Of a stretch of DNA of 26,288 nucleotides, positions 1 through 7,021 are shown piece by piece (the first letter of the stretch is position 1; every line of letters begins with the position of its first letter). The DNA is from JAUVZF01 sp964449275 (lineage in GTDB: Bacteria; Planctomycetota; Phycisphaerae; FEN-1346). The notes beneath the pieces were generated by a model that saw only the letters and a program-made list of their open reading frames with translations, made no database searches and was not told where the DNA came from. The position numbers and the translations under genes were made by a program. The stretch spans positions 1-26,288 of the forward strand of contig CAYVAM010000044.1 in assembly GCA_964449275.1 (NCBI GenBank). The letters run 5' to 3'.

Positions 1-43
1 ATTGTGATTCTATAACCGCCGTCGGTTTTGGGCTACACGATAG

Positions 44-199
44 TCAGAGAACGCAGTTGCATCGGCCAATGGCGTCGGTCAGGCCGAGCGCCCGAAAGAC
101 GGTCTCGTCCTCGAGGCACAGGGCGACGTCCAGGTCGGGCGCACGGCTGCGGATGATCTCAATCATCCGCCGGTAAAGGTCGGTTCTCAGGCGCGGGGG
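44..199 (-). pseudogene. C-terminal relic of a radical-SAM protein (spore photoproduct lyase-like)
   Basis: About 50 codons ending in TGA at 44-46 read like the extreme C-terminus of spore-photoproduct-lyase-family proteins. They show an LRTDLYRRM helix, then DVALCLEDETV, and finish with the cysteine pair in GRCNCVL. The reading frame stays open further upstream to about 391, but that part (rich in Ser, Arg and Pro) does not look like protein. It also runs under the promoter and start of the transporter gene on the other strand. The radical-SAM CxxxCxxC domain that should precede this tail is absent, so I call a truncated relic. The family name rests on memory of the C-terminal signature only; another family with a CxC tail is possible. 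Confidence 0.5.
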
Positions 200-255
200 A
201 TATGGTTGAGGTGACCGGGCTTCATCTCTGGCCGCAAGCGAGCGACCCAAACCGC

Positions 256-285
256 TTGGCAACGTCACGCCGGACGATGTATACT
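256..285 (+). promoter_or_regulatory. sigma70-like promoter for the transporter operon
   Basis: TTGGCA (256-261) and TATACT (280-285) each match the sigma70 consensus at five of six positions and are 18 bp apart. Transcription would start near 292, about 65 bp upstream of the ATG at 358. It is the only such pair I noticed upstream of the 358-4278 operon and stands out in GC-rich surroundings. It is a motif match only. Confidence 0.45.
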
Positions 286-357
286 CCGAGCCCCGGGAGG
301 CCGTGTCTTTCGATGCGCGACGACCGGTTGCTGCGCGTGGGCAGGGGAGTTCCATAA

Positions 358-1659
358 ATGAAATGGTGGTTCGGGCGGCAACTCTACACACAGATACTTG
401 TCTGCATTATTGTTGGCGTGGCGATCGGGCTGATTTTCGGAGACGGGGTGTTACTTATCGAACCCGTCGGGACCGTCTTCATTCGCCTGCTGAAGATGCT
501 GATTGTCCCCCTGACGTTCCTCACCCTGATCGCCGGGCTGACGAAACTGGACGGGATCAGGTCGCTCCGCTCTCTCGGCGGCATGACGCTGTTGTACTAC
601 GCGGCCTCGTCTCTGCTCGCCGGCGGTATCGGCATGACCCTGGCCTTGATCCTGCAACCGGGCAGGGGGATAAGCATTGAAACGGCCAGGGGAGCGGCGA
701 CAAAGGCCGCGCAAATCGACTTCGTGGACAACCTCCTCCACTGGGTCCCCACGAACCCGATGGAAGCCCTCGCGTCAGCCAACATGCTGCAGATCATCTT
801 CTTTTCCATCATCGTGGGCGTCGCCCTGCTGGCCATGGGAAAGAGAGCCGAGAGGCTGGCCGCACTCGCAAATGACGGGGCCGACCTGATGATCCGTGTT
901 ACCGGGTTCGTCATGAAGATCGCGCCCTACGGCATCCTCGCCCTGGTGGCCAACATGACGGCTTCCCTGGAGGTCGGAACGTTGAAGGAAGTGGGTAAGT
1001 TCATCCTGACCCAGCAGGTGTCCCTTCTGATCCTGCTAGTGGTCGTCTATCCCCTTATCATTCGATTCATTGGGCGGCTGAGCCCTCTGAGGTTCTACCG
1101 CAACGTATCCCCAGCCATGCTGGTGGCGGCCAGCACAACCTCCAGCGCGGCGACGCTTCCCATCTCCATGGGGGTGGCGGAGGAGAATCTCGGCGCCCCC
1201 GAGAAGGTGTGGGGGTTCACGCTGCCACTGGGCGCGACAATTAACATGGACGGCATGGCGTCGTGCATCGGCGTTATCGCGGTGTTTTCCTGTAACCTCT
1301 ACGGTCTGCCGATCACGCCGGGCCTCATGCTGCAGTTCCTGTTCCTGGGCCTGGCGCTGTCTGTCGGCACGGCCGGCGTGAAGGGTGCCGGCATCGTCAC
1401 GTCGGCTATCCTGCTTCAGGCTACCAACGTGCCAACGGTGGTTATCGTCCCGATCCTTGCATCGATCTGGCCCGTCCTGGACATCGGAAACACCTGCTGC
1501 AACGTCACCGGGGATCTGGCGGCCACCACGGTGCTGGCTTCCCGCTTCGGCATGCTCGATAAAGACGTCTTCAATGACAGGTTGATACACCACAAGGGCA
1601 GGCGGACGGAAGTCGCGGCAGGAGATGAAGATGACGACCGTGGCAAGACAGGTAGTTGA
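358..1659 (+). CDS. dicarboxylate/amino acid:cation symporter (DAACS family), probably for a neutral amino acid
   Basis: A 433-residue inner-membrane Na+- or H+-coupled symporter of the GltPh/GltP/DctA family, of usual length. Family hallmarks are in order: the HP1 loop (STTSSAATLP), the NMDG motif of TM7 (N296, D298), an HP2-like GTAGVKGAG loop, and the TM8 signature D375-I-G-N378-T379 followed by N382-V-T-G-D. Spacing of the TM8 residues matches GltPh D394, R397, T398 and N401. The Arg that binds the substrate side-chain carboxylate is Asn378, and the second carboxylate contact (T314 in GltPh) is Met300, while the Asp that binds the amino group is kept. Neutral amino acid transport is therefore inferred. 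The start is set by AGGGGAG at 343-349, 8 bases before ATG. It overlaps the next gene by 29 bases and is the first gene of a three-gene operon. Confidence 0.92.
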   Translation: MKWWFGRQLYTQILVCIIVGVAIGLIFGDGVLLIEPVGTVFIRLLKMLIVPLTFLTLIAGLTKLDGIRSLRSLGGMTLLYYAASSLLAGGIGMTLALILQPGRGISIETARGAATKAAQIDFVDNLLHWVPTNPMEALASANMLQIIFFSIIVGVALLAMGKRAERLAALANDGADLMIRVTGFVMKIAPYGILALVANMTASLEVGTLKEVGKFILTQQVSLLILLVVVYPLIIRFIGRLSPLRFYRNVSPAMLVAASTTSSAATLPISMGVAEENLGAPEKVWGFTLPLGATINMDGMASCIGVIAVFSCNLYGLPITPGLMLQFLFLGLALSVGTAGVKGAGIVTSAILLQATNVPTVVIVPILASIWPVLDIGNTCCNVTGDLAATTVLASRFGMLDKDVFNDRLIHHKGRRTEVAAGDEDDDRGKTGS

Positions 1660-3244
1660 CACCCTTCAGGAACTGGGCGTTCGATACTTCTTCGGCATAC
1701 CGGGGGGAAATCTCACCGATTACATGGAGGCCCTTCGCCGGAGCGACATGGAATTTGTGCTTGTCAGCAATGAAGCCGCCGGGGGGTTCATGGCGCTGGT
1801 CTGCGGGCGACTGACCGGAACCCCCGGAGCGTGCTTCGGCACGTTTGGGCCGGGCGCGACCAACCTGAGCACGGGTGTCGGGTGCGCATTGCTCGATCGC
1901 CTGCCGTGTATCGCATTCACGGACGTGGCCTCCGATGCAATGCTGAACCGCACCATGCAGATGAACATCGATCACCAGGCACTGTTCGCGCCGATTACGA
2001 AATGGACCACGCGACTGCACCCGGACCGCGTGAGGGAAACCCTCTACCAGGCAATGCACGTCGCTACGTCAGAGGTGCCGGGGCCTGTTCACATCGGCCT
2101 TCCCGCAGGGACGGCCGGCGACCCCGCAGGCGACGAGTACGTTCAGCCCAAGCCCGCCGTGGCCCCGCCCGCGCCGGAGTCGGCCGCTCTGGACAGGATG
2201 GAACAGATATTTCGCGAAGCGAGCAAGCCCGTCCTTGCCGTGGGGTGGACGGCCGTGCGTGCAGGGGTCCGGTCGCTTCTGCTGGAAATAGCCGAGCGAT
2301 CCGGAGCACCGGTCGTTCTGACCCCAATGGCCAAGGGAATATGCCCCGAGGATCACCCCTGTTACGCCGGCGTGCTGAACCATGCCCTGAGCCATCAGGT
2401 CGGCCAAACGCACCAGCAGGCGGATCTGGTGGTCGGGATCGGGTTCGATCCGATCGAAATCAACTACGAGGACTGGATACCCGATGTCCCGGTGCTTCAC
2501 ATTGATACGGTCACTGCCGATCTGGACCGGGACCGCTACACCCTTGCCGGCGACGTGGTGGGGGACCTCGGTGCGGCGCTGCGGCGGCTGGCGGAGGCGG
2601 ACCTGCAGAAGACCGAGTGGGACCTTGCCGACCTCGCCGAGCGGCGCAGGAAGATGTTCTCACGGCTGGAGCCGCCGGTGGGAACCTTTGGCCCGCGGGC
2701 GGTGCTGGCGGGCCTGCGGGAGACGCTGCCGGACAACGGCATCATGGCCTGCGACGTCGGAGCGCACCTGCACCTGATCGGCCAGCAGTGGCGCACCCCC
2801 GAGCCGGACTGCCTGCTGATGACCAACGGCTGGTCGTCGATGGGATTTGCCATACCCGCCGCCATCGCGGCGAAACTCTGCAGGCCGGCGCAGCGCGTGT
2901 GCTGTGTCGTGGGGGACGGCGGCTTCCTGATGATGGCCGGCGAGATGGCCACGGCGATGCGATTGGGCGTGCACGTCGTGTTCGTGCTGATGACCGACGC
3001 CAGTCTGTCGCTGATTCGCATCAAGCAGCAGCGCAAGAGCTACGCGGAATACGGTACGCCGCTGCAGGGCGAGGGGTACGAATCGGCCCCGTCGTTTTTC
3101 GGCGTTCCGGTCCTGCCTGCCCGCGACGAGCCGACGTATCGCAAAGCACTGAAGCAAGCCTTCGACATGGACGCACCGGTGATCGTGGAGGCCTTCGTGG
3201 ACGGCCAGGAGTATGACGACCTCCTGCTAAGAGGGAATCGATAG
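1631..3244 (+). CDS. thiamine-diphosphate-dependent enzyme, acetolactate synthase large-subunit type
   Basis: About 537 residues with the three-domain layout of acetolactate synthase/decarboxylase-type ThDP enzymes. There is an N-terminal pyrimidine-binding domain (FGIPGGN, cofactor-activating Glu48 in SNEAAGGFMA, FGTFGPGATNL), a central Rossmann-like domain (about 185-330), and a C-terminal diphosphate-binding domain with GDG (D429). The second half of that motif is T455-D456 instead of the usual NN or ND; Asp can still bind Mg2+. AGGAG at 1620-1624 directly abuts the ATG at 1625 and is 6 bases from the ATG at 1631, so 1631 is preferred. The stop TAG overlaps the GTG of the next gene by one base. 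No small regulatory subunit lies nearby. Carboligation of 2-oxo acids is plausible, but a 2-oxo-acid decarboxylase is also possible. Confidence 0.82.
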   Translation: MTTVARQVVDTLQELGVRYFFGIPGGNLTDYMEALRRSDMEFVLVSNEAAGGFMALVCGRLTGTPGACFGTFGPGATNLSTGVGCALLDRLPCIAFTDVASDAMLNRTMQMNIDHQALFAPITKWTTRLHPDRVRETLYQAMHVATSEVPGPVHIGLPAGTAGDPAGDEYVQPKPAVAPPAPESAALDRMEQIFREASKPVLAVGWTAVRAGVRSLLLEIAERSGAPVVLTPMAKGICPEDHPCYAGVLNHALSHQVGQTHQQADLVVGIGFDPIEINYEDWIPDVPVLHIDTVTADLDRDRYTLAGDVVGDLGAALRRLAEADLQKTEWDLADLAERRRKMFSRLEPPVGTFGPRAVLAGLRETLPDNGIMACDVGAHLHLIGQQWRTPEPDCLLMTNGWSSMGFAIPAAIAAKLCRPAQRVCCVVGDGGFLMMAGEMATAMRLGVHVVFVLMTDASLSLIRIKQQRKSYAEYGTPLQGEGYESAPSFFGVPVLPARDEPTYRKALKQAFDMDAPVIVEAFVDGQEYDDLLLRGNR

Positions 3245-4278
3245 TGAAAGACGTCAGGATCATCGTGTGTGGGCTCGGAAACGTCGGCAAGGCGTTCGTG
3301 GAACTGCTGGCTGAACGGGCGTCGGACATCGAGGACAGGTACGCCCTTCGCCTGGTGCTGGCCGCGGCCGTGGACATTGGTGGGGCGGCAGTTACGAACT
3401 CGGCCGATGGTCTGCCGGTGATGGACCTGCTTGCAGATCTTCGGCTGGGGCATGCAGTGGAGAACTTCGGCGATTTCGGCCGGCCCGGCCTGACCGGGGC
3501 GGAGGCGATCGCCGAAGCCGCCGCCGGTGTGTTGATCGAGGCAACGCCGACCAATCTGACCGGCGGCGAACCCGGGCGGACGCACATCATGGCGGCTCTT
3601 CGAAAGGGCATGGAGGTCGTCAGCGCCAACAAGGGGCCGATCGTGCTGTTCTACGAAGAGGTCCACGAACTGGCCCGACAGCACCAGTGCGGCGTGCACA
3701 TAAGCGCGGCCACGGCGGCGGCACTTCCCACGCTCGACGTGGCACGCGTGTGCTTGGCCGGCGCCCGCATCCTCTCCGTCGAGGGCATCCTCAACGGCAC
3801 GACGAATTACATCCTCTCCCGCATGGGCGCGGATGGCGTCGCATACGAGACGGCCCTGAAGGACGCCCAGAAACTTGGCATCGCCGAGACCGACCCCGGC
3901 AAGGACGTCGGGGGATACGATACAGCCACCAAACTGGTCATCATCGCAAACAGCCTGTTTGGCCCTCGTTTTCGGCTGGATGATGTTCCTACAAAGGGCA
4001 TAACCGAAGTGACCCCGGATGATATCGCCCGGGCTGAGGAGGACGGTGAGGTGATCAAACTGGTCGGCACGGCCGAATTCGTCAATGATGAGGTTCGGCT
4101 CAGCGTTGCGCCCAGGCGGCTGAAGAAGGATCATCCCCTTGCCTCGGTGAGCGGCTCGGAGAAGGCCATCAGTTACATGACTGATACGATGGACCGGATC
4201 ACGGTCAGCGGAGGCAAGAGTTCTCCGGTTGGGGCTGCGGCCGCGATGCTCAAGGACCTGATCAATGCGTATGTCTAA
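3244..4278 (+). CDS. hom: homoserine dehydrogenase without ACT domain
   Basis: 344 residues in one NAD(P)-binding plus catalytic unit. It reduces aspartate semialdehyde to homoserine in the aspartate-derived amino acid pathway (or works in reverse). The nucleotide-binding motif G10-L-G12-N-V-G15 is at the N-terminus. NK130GP is the family NKxP segment, and E215, D226 and K230 reproduce the spacing of yeast Hom6 catalytic residues E208, D219 and K223. The usual C-terminal ACT domain for threonine feedback is missing, so the protein is short for a bacterial enzyme. The GTG start follows AGAGGG and overlaps the previous stop (TAGTG), implying translational coupling. A related dehydrogenase with a different semialdehyde substrate is the main alternative. 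Confidence 0.85.
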   Translation: MKDVRIIVCGLGNVGKAFVELLAERASDIEDRYALRLVLAAAVDIGGAAVTNSADGLPVMDLLADLRLGHAVENFGDFGRPGLTGAEAIAEAAAGVLIEATPTNLTGGEPGRTHIMAALRKGMEVVSANKGPIVLFYEEVHELARQHQCGVHISAATAAALPTLDVARVCLAGARILSVEGILNGTTNYILSRMGADGVAYETALKDAQKLGIAETDPGKDVGGYDTATKLVIIANSLFGPRFRLDDVPTKGITEVTPDDIARAEEDGEVIKLVGTAEFVNDEVRLSVAPRRLKKDHPLASVSGSEKAISYMTDTMDRITVSGGKSSPVGAAAAMLKDLINAYV

Positions 4279-4480
4279 TCAGCCCGCCGGAGACGATCGC
4301 GTCTTTCATGCGGGGAAGCACTTGCGGGCCACGGTCGGATGAGCATGACCGCCGGGTTCTTTCCCGTATGGTCCCAAGATTCAGCCGAAGACCAAATGCC
4401 AGGGGGCCAACGAGTTGCGTGGCTGCCGGTGGATGCGTTCTTCGGCCGCAGACGGCAGGAGTCGAGCCAAGGAGTGAAAG

Positions 4481-5317
4481 ATGCTGAAGCATTGGGCGAG
4501 AGCCATGCTGCTGGTGGGCAGCGTGTTTGTTGCGACGGGCGGCTCCCAGAAGGCGCCTGACCTGACGGAGGTCGGCGGCGTCGGGGCGCCCCCACACGGT
4601 CGGCGGCCGCTTATCGGCATCACCAGCGCGTACATCCCCGACGGCGGTTACGTGAAGGTCCACTCATCCTATACGCAGGCGGTCAAGGAAGCCGGCGGCA
4701 CACCCGTCATCCTCCCTGTGCCGGAAGACGATAATCTCGTCGGCGAGTATGTTCGCGTCCTGGACGGGCTCCTTCTGACGGGCGGGGACGACGTCCCGCC
4801 CGAGGCCTACGGCGAGAGCCCTCTCGAGCAGACCAAGACCCTCTCTCCCAAACGGCATCGGTTCGAGAAGGCGATGGTTGAGGCGTGGCTGCCGACCCGC
4901 AAGCCGATCCTTGGCATCTGCAGGGGCCTCCAGCAGATCAACGTGGTCTGCGGCGGAACGCTCGTGCAGGACATTCCCACCCAAGTGGGCACCCGCGTCA
5001 TCCACCGAAACCCCGGGGGACGCGGGGACGCCGCGCACAGGGTCGAGATCGAGCCCGGCACAACGTTGCGTTCCCTGCTTTCGAGCGCGAGCGTTCAGGT
5101 TAACTCCAACCATCACCAGGCCGTTAAGGATGTTGGGGAAAACCTGAAAATCTCGGCAAGAAGCACCGACGGCGTGATCGAGGCCTTGGAGTTCACCGAC
5201 GGCAGGTTCGGGCTGCTCGTGCAATGGCATCCCGAGAGGATCACGGATGCCAAACATCGCAAGGCAATCTATGGCGCGTTCGTCCGGGCCTGCAGGGTAG
5301 AGGTGCGCATGCACTAA
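4481..5317 (+). CDS. gamma-glutamyl-gamma-aminobutyrate hydrolase-like protein (peptidase C26), probably secreted
   Basis: 278 residues of the class-I glutamine-amidotransferase fold as in PuuD, which hydrolyses gamma-glutamyl amide bonds. Visible motifs are LLTGGDDVPPEAYGE, the nucleophile elbow LGIC147RG, NSNHHQAV and the QWH250PE252 end of the catalytic triad, so the active site looks intact. Unlike cytoplasmic PuuD it begins with a positively charged, hydrophobic leader (about residues 1-22, MLKHWARAMLLVGSVFVATG), suggesting export. The start follows AGGAGTG. A 202-bp gap separates it from the homoserine dehydrogenase, so it may have its own promoter, but none was recognised. The true substrate is unknown; a gamma-glutamyl peptide or amide is inferred. 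Confidence 0.82.
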   Translation: MLKHWARAMLLVGSVFVATGGSQKAPDLTEVGGVGAPPHGRRPLIGITSAYIPDGGYVKVHSSYTQAVKEAGGTPVILPVPEDDNLVGEYVRVLDGLLLTGGDDVPPEAYGESPLEQTKTLSPKRHRFEKAMVEAWLPTRKPILGICRGLQQINVVCGGTLVQDIPTQVGTRVIHRNPGGRGDAAHRVEIEPGTTLRSLLSSASVQVNSNHHQAVKDVGENLKISARSTDGVIEALEFTDGRFGLLVQWHPERITDAKHRKAIYGAFVRACRVEVRMH

Positions 5318-5384
5318 TCTGCATGTAACAAGAGTGGACTGATGATCCCGACGACGCATCGTCCAAGGCTGCCGAGGATAATAG

Positions 5385-6428
5385 TCGATGGACGGCCCCG
5401 TCCTTCAGCCGCCCGCCGACGGTGCGGAGGGCGGCCTCCAGGGGGCCCTCGCTCGGCGATCTCGGGACGAACGGCTCCTTGAACCGCAGCATTATTGTGC
5501 TGACCGTCTCGCCCTGCGGGCGGCGCAGGTCGTAGCAGACGAGTTTGTCGAGGGTCCGGACGAACAGTCGGCCGTCGGCGATCGCCGGTTTGACGGGGCA
5601 CATGTACCCGCCGACGAGGGCGAGCGACAGCCGGCCGGGCAGCCGCCGGAACCCCTCCTCGCCGGTCGAGAACATCAGCAGCCCGCTCGTGATGAGCCGG
5701 TTGTTGGTCGCAACGTGCCAGGTCCAGTTGTGGTCGCCGCCGGTCATCTCGTAAATGTGCGGGTGGGAGCCGACGAGGCTGCCGGTCGCCGCCTCCAGGC
5801 ATGAGAAGCCCGTGATGCGTGAGTCGATGTAGAAATGTCCGCCGTGGGCGACGGGCGTGGCCCGGTGGGGCGGGTAGTGGACGGCGTCGGCGGTCCACAG
5901 CCGCTCGGCCCCCCCCAGCGAGACGCGGAAACAGCCGGCCCGCATCTTGTCGTCGACGCCCTTGCCCTCGGCGCCGCTCAGGCCCTTGGTCACGTTGCCG
6001 CACACCAAGTCCTTCCAGACGGCGAGGGCGACGCCGGTCTTGCCCATGCGGCGGTCCTGCCAGAGGATCTTGCCGCTCCGGGGTTCGATGAGGACCAGCC
6101 GCTCGTCCTCCTCGCCGCCCTTGGTCCGGATGTCCACGCCGCAGGCCGTGATGATGTACTCCTTGCCGCCGAGGACGACCTTGGTGGGGACGGCGTCCCA
6201 TCCGCAGACCTTCTCGTGCCGCCAGAGTTCCTTGCCGCTCTCGGGGTCCAGGGCGACGAGGGTCGTGTCGGGGTACACGTGGAAGATGAGGACGCCGCCG
6301 ATGACGACGGGGCTGAGGTCGCGGCTCCATCCGCCGGCCGAGGTGTACGACTTGTGCTTCGTCCCCGAGCCGGCCACGCTGGCCCTCGTGGGGCTGGGCC
6401 GGGCGGCCGTGGCCGTCCGGCGCCACCG
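5385..6428 (-). pseudogene. truncated PQQ-like beta-propeller (outer-membrane/periplasmic) protein
   Basis: About 345 codons of convincing beta-propeller protein: repeated blades such as LVALDPESGKELWRHE and LVLIEPRSGKILWQDR, a GGDHNWTWHVATNNR segment, and AIADGRLFVRTLDKLVCYD. Both ends are broken. Upstream, the frame is closed by TAA (6429-6431) with no credible start, and the N-terminal blades and signal peptide are missing. Downstream, after about 5385 the frame continues into sequence that is simply antisense to the C26 gene and ends out of family at 5241. Within the body I see no internal stop or frameshift, so loss of the ends may be recent. A short expressed fragment from the GTG at 6377 cannot be excluded. 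Confidence 0.72.
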
Positions 6429-6445
6429 TTAGGAGCCGTCCAGGT

Positions 6446-6534
6446 GTGAGCGCAGCGCACACTTTCGGGGGCCGGCACCGTTTCGCGCCGTTGCGAGACG
6501 GTGCCGGTTCCCCCGCTTTCGACGGCTCGCTCAC
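6446..6534. repeat. 89-bp interrupted palindrome (REP/MITE-like hairpin element)
   Basis: The core is CCGGCACCGTTTCGC (6472-6486), a six-base loop, then GCGAGACGGTGCCGG (6493-6507). These are 15-base arms with a single G-T wobble. Symmetry continues outward: GGGGG pairs with CCCCC, and GTGAGCG (6446-6452) pairs with CGCTCAC (6528-6534), separated by unpaired patches. It lies exactly between two gene relics. No second copy was noticed in this window, so the claim of a dispersed repeat family is inference. Confidence 0.6.
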
Positions 6535-6544
6535 GCTGGTGGCT

Positions 6545-6975
6545 CGGTCGTCCCCATGTAGGCCGCGGCCCGCCAGCGCGTCGGCGCCTGCCGGCACGCG
6601 TAACGCGATCAGCCGCAGGAAGTACGGCAGGATGATCTGGTCGGCCTTGTACCAGCGGTGATAGGCCCACCACATCGGGGCCTGAGCCCAGCGGGCGCCG
6701 CGGCCGCGGAGGGCGGCGTCCTGTTGGACCGCCTGCTTCCGGTGCGTGCCGCCCGAGTCCTTCGACCCGAACACGTGCAGGTGCGGCGTGGCCAGCACGG
6801 CGGGGTCCTCGGTGTCGGCCCCCGCCATGCCGATGAGGGCGGGGGCGGCGGCGAACCGGCCGGGCGCGCGGGCCGTGTGCGAACTCCGGCCGCTCCCGTC
6901 GTGCGTGTCGCGCGCCACCCCGTAACGCAACACCCACTGGACGGCGCCGGCGGGCGCGTCAACTCCTGTTTTCAT
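6545..6975 (-). pseudogene. C-terminal relic of an alpha/beta-hydrolase (esterase-like)
   Basis: In a frame different from the propeller relic, about 140 codons look like the last third of an alpha/beta-hydrolase. They include PALIGMAGADTEDP, ATPHLHVFGSKD (acidic residue after a beta strand), RGARWAQAPMWW and AYHRWYKADQIILPYFLRL, where the His could be the catalytic His. The nucleophile elbow (GxSxG) and N-terminal two thirds are missing. The frame has no stop where a domain should end but runs on out of frame through the propeller relic. The ATG at 6975 has no ribosome-binding site and its upstream region is the antisense of the beta-helix gene leader. Family assignment is from motif memory. 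Confidence 0.55.
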
Positions 6976-7021
6976 CGGCCGCGCCGTGGGTTCGCCGGGT
7001 TTTACCCTCAGAGGGCCTGTG

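Noticed and set aside
12..28. Short ACCG...CGGT inverted repeat followed by TTTT at the left edge
   Set aside because: The stem is four base pairs only, and the gene it would terminate is outside the window.
4291..4306. AGACG-ATCG-CGTCT hairpin followed by TTC after the homoserine dehydrogenase stop
   Set aside because: The stem is only 5 bp and the T run is two to three bases, too weak to call a terminator.
4339..4560. A 73-codon + strand frame before the C26 gene
   Set aside because: No ribosome-binding site and no protein-like composition; it overlaps the well-supported C26 start in another frame.
5835..6449. A 204-codon + strand frame opposite the propeller relic
   Set aside because: It is antisense to a clearly conserved beta-propeller sequence and has a composition biased to Ala, Val, Asp, Gly and Pro.
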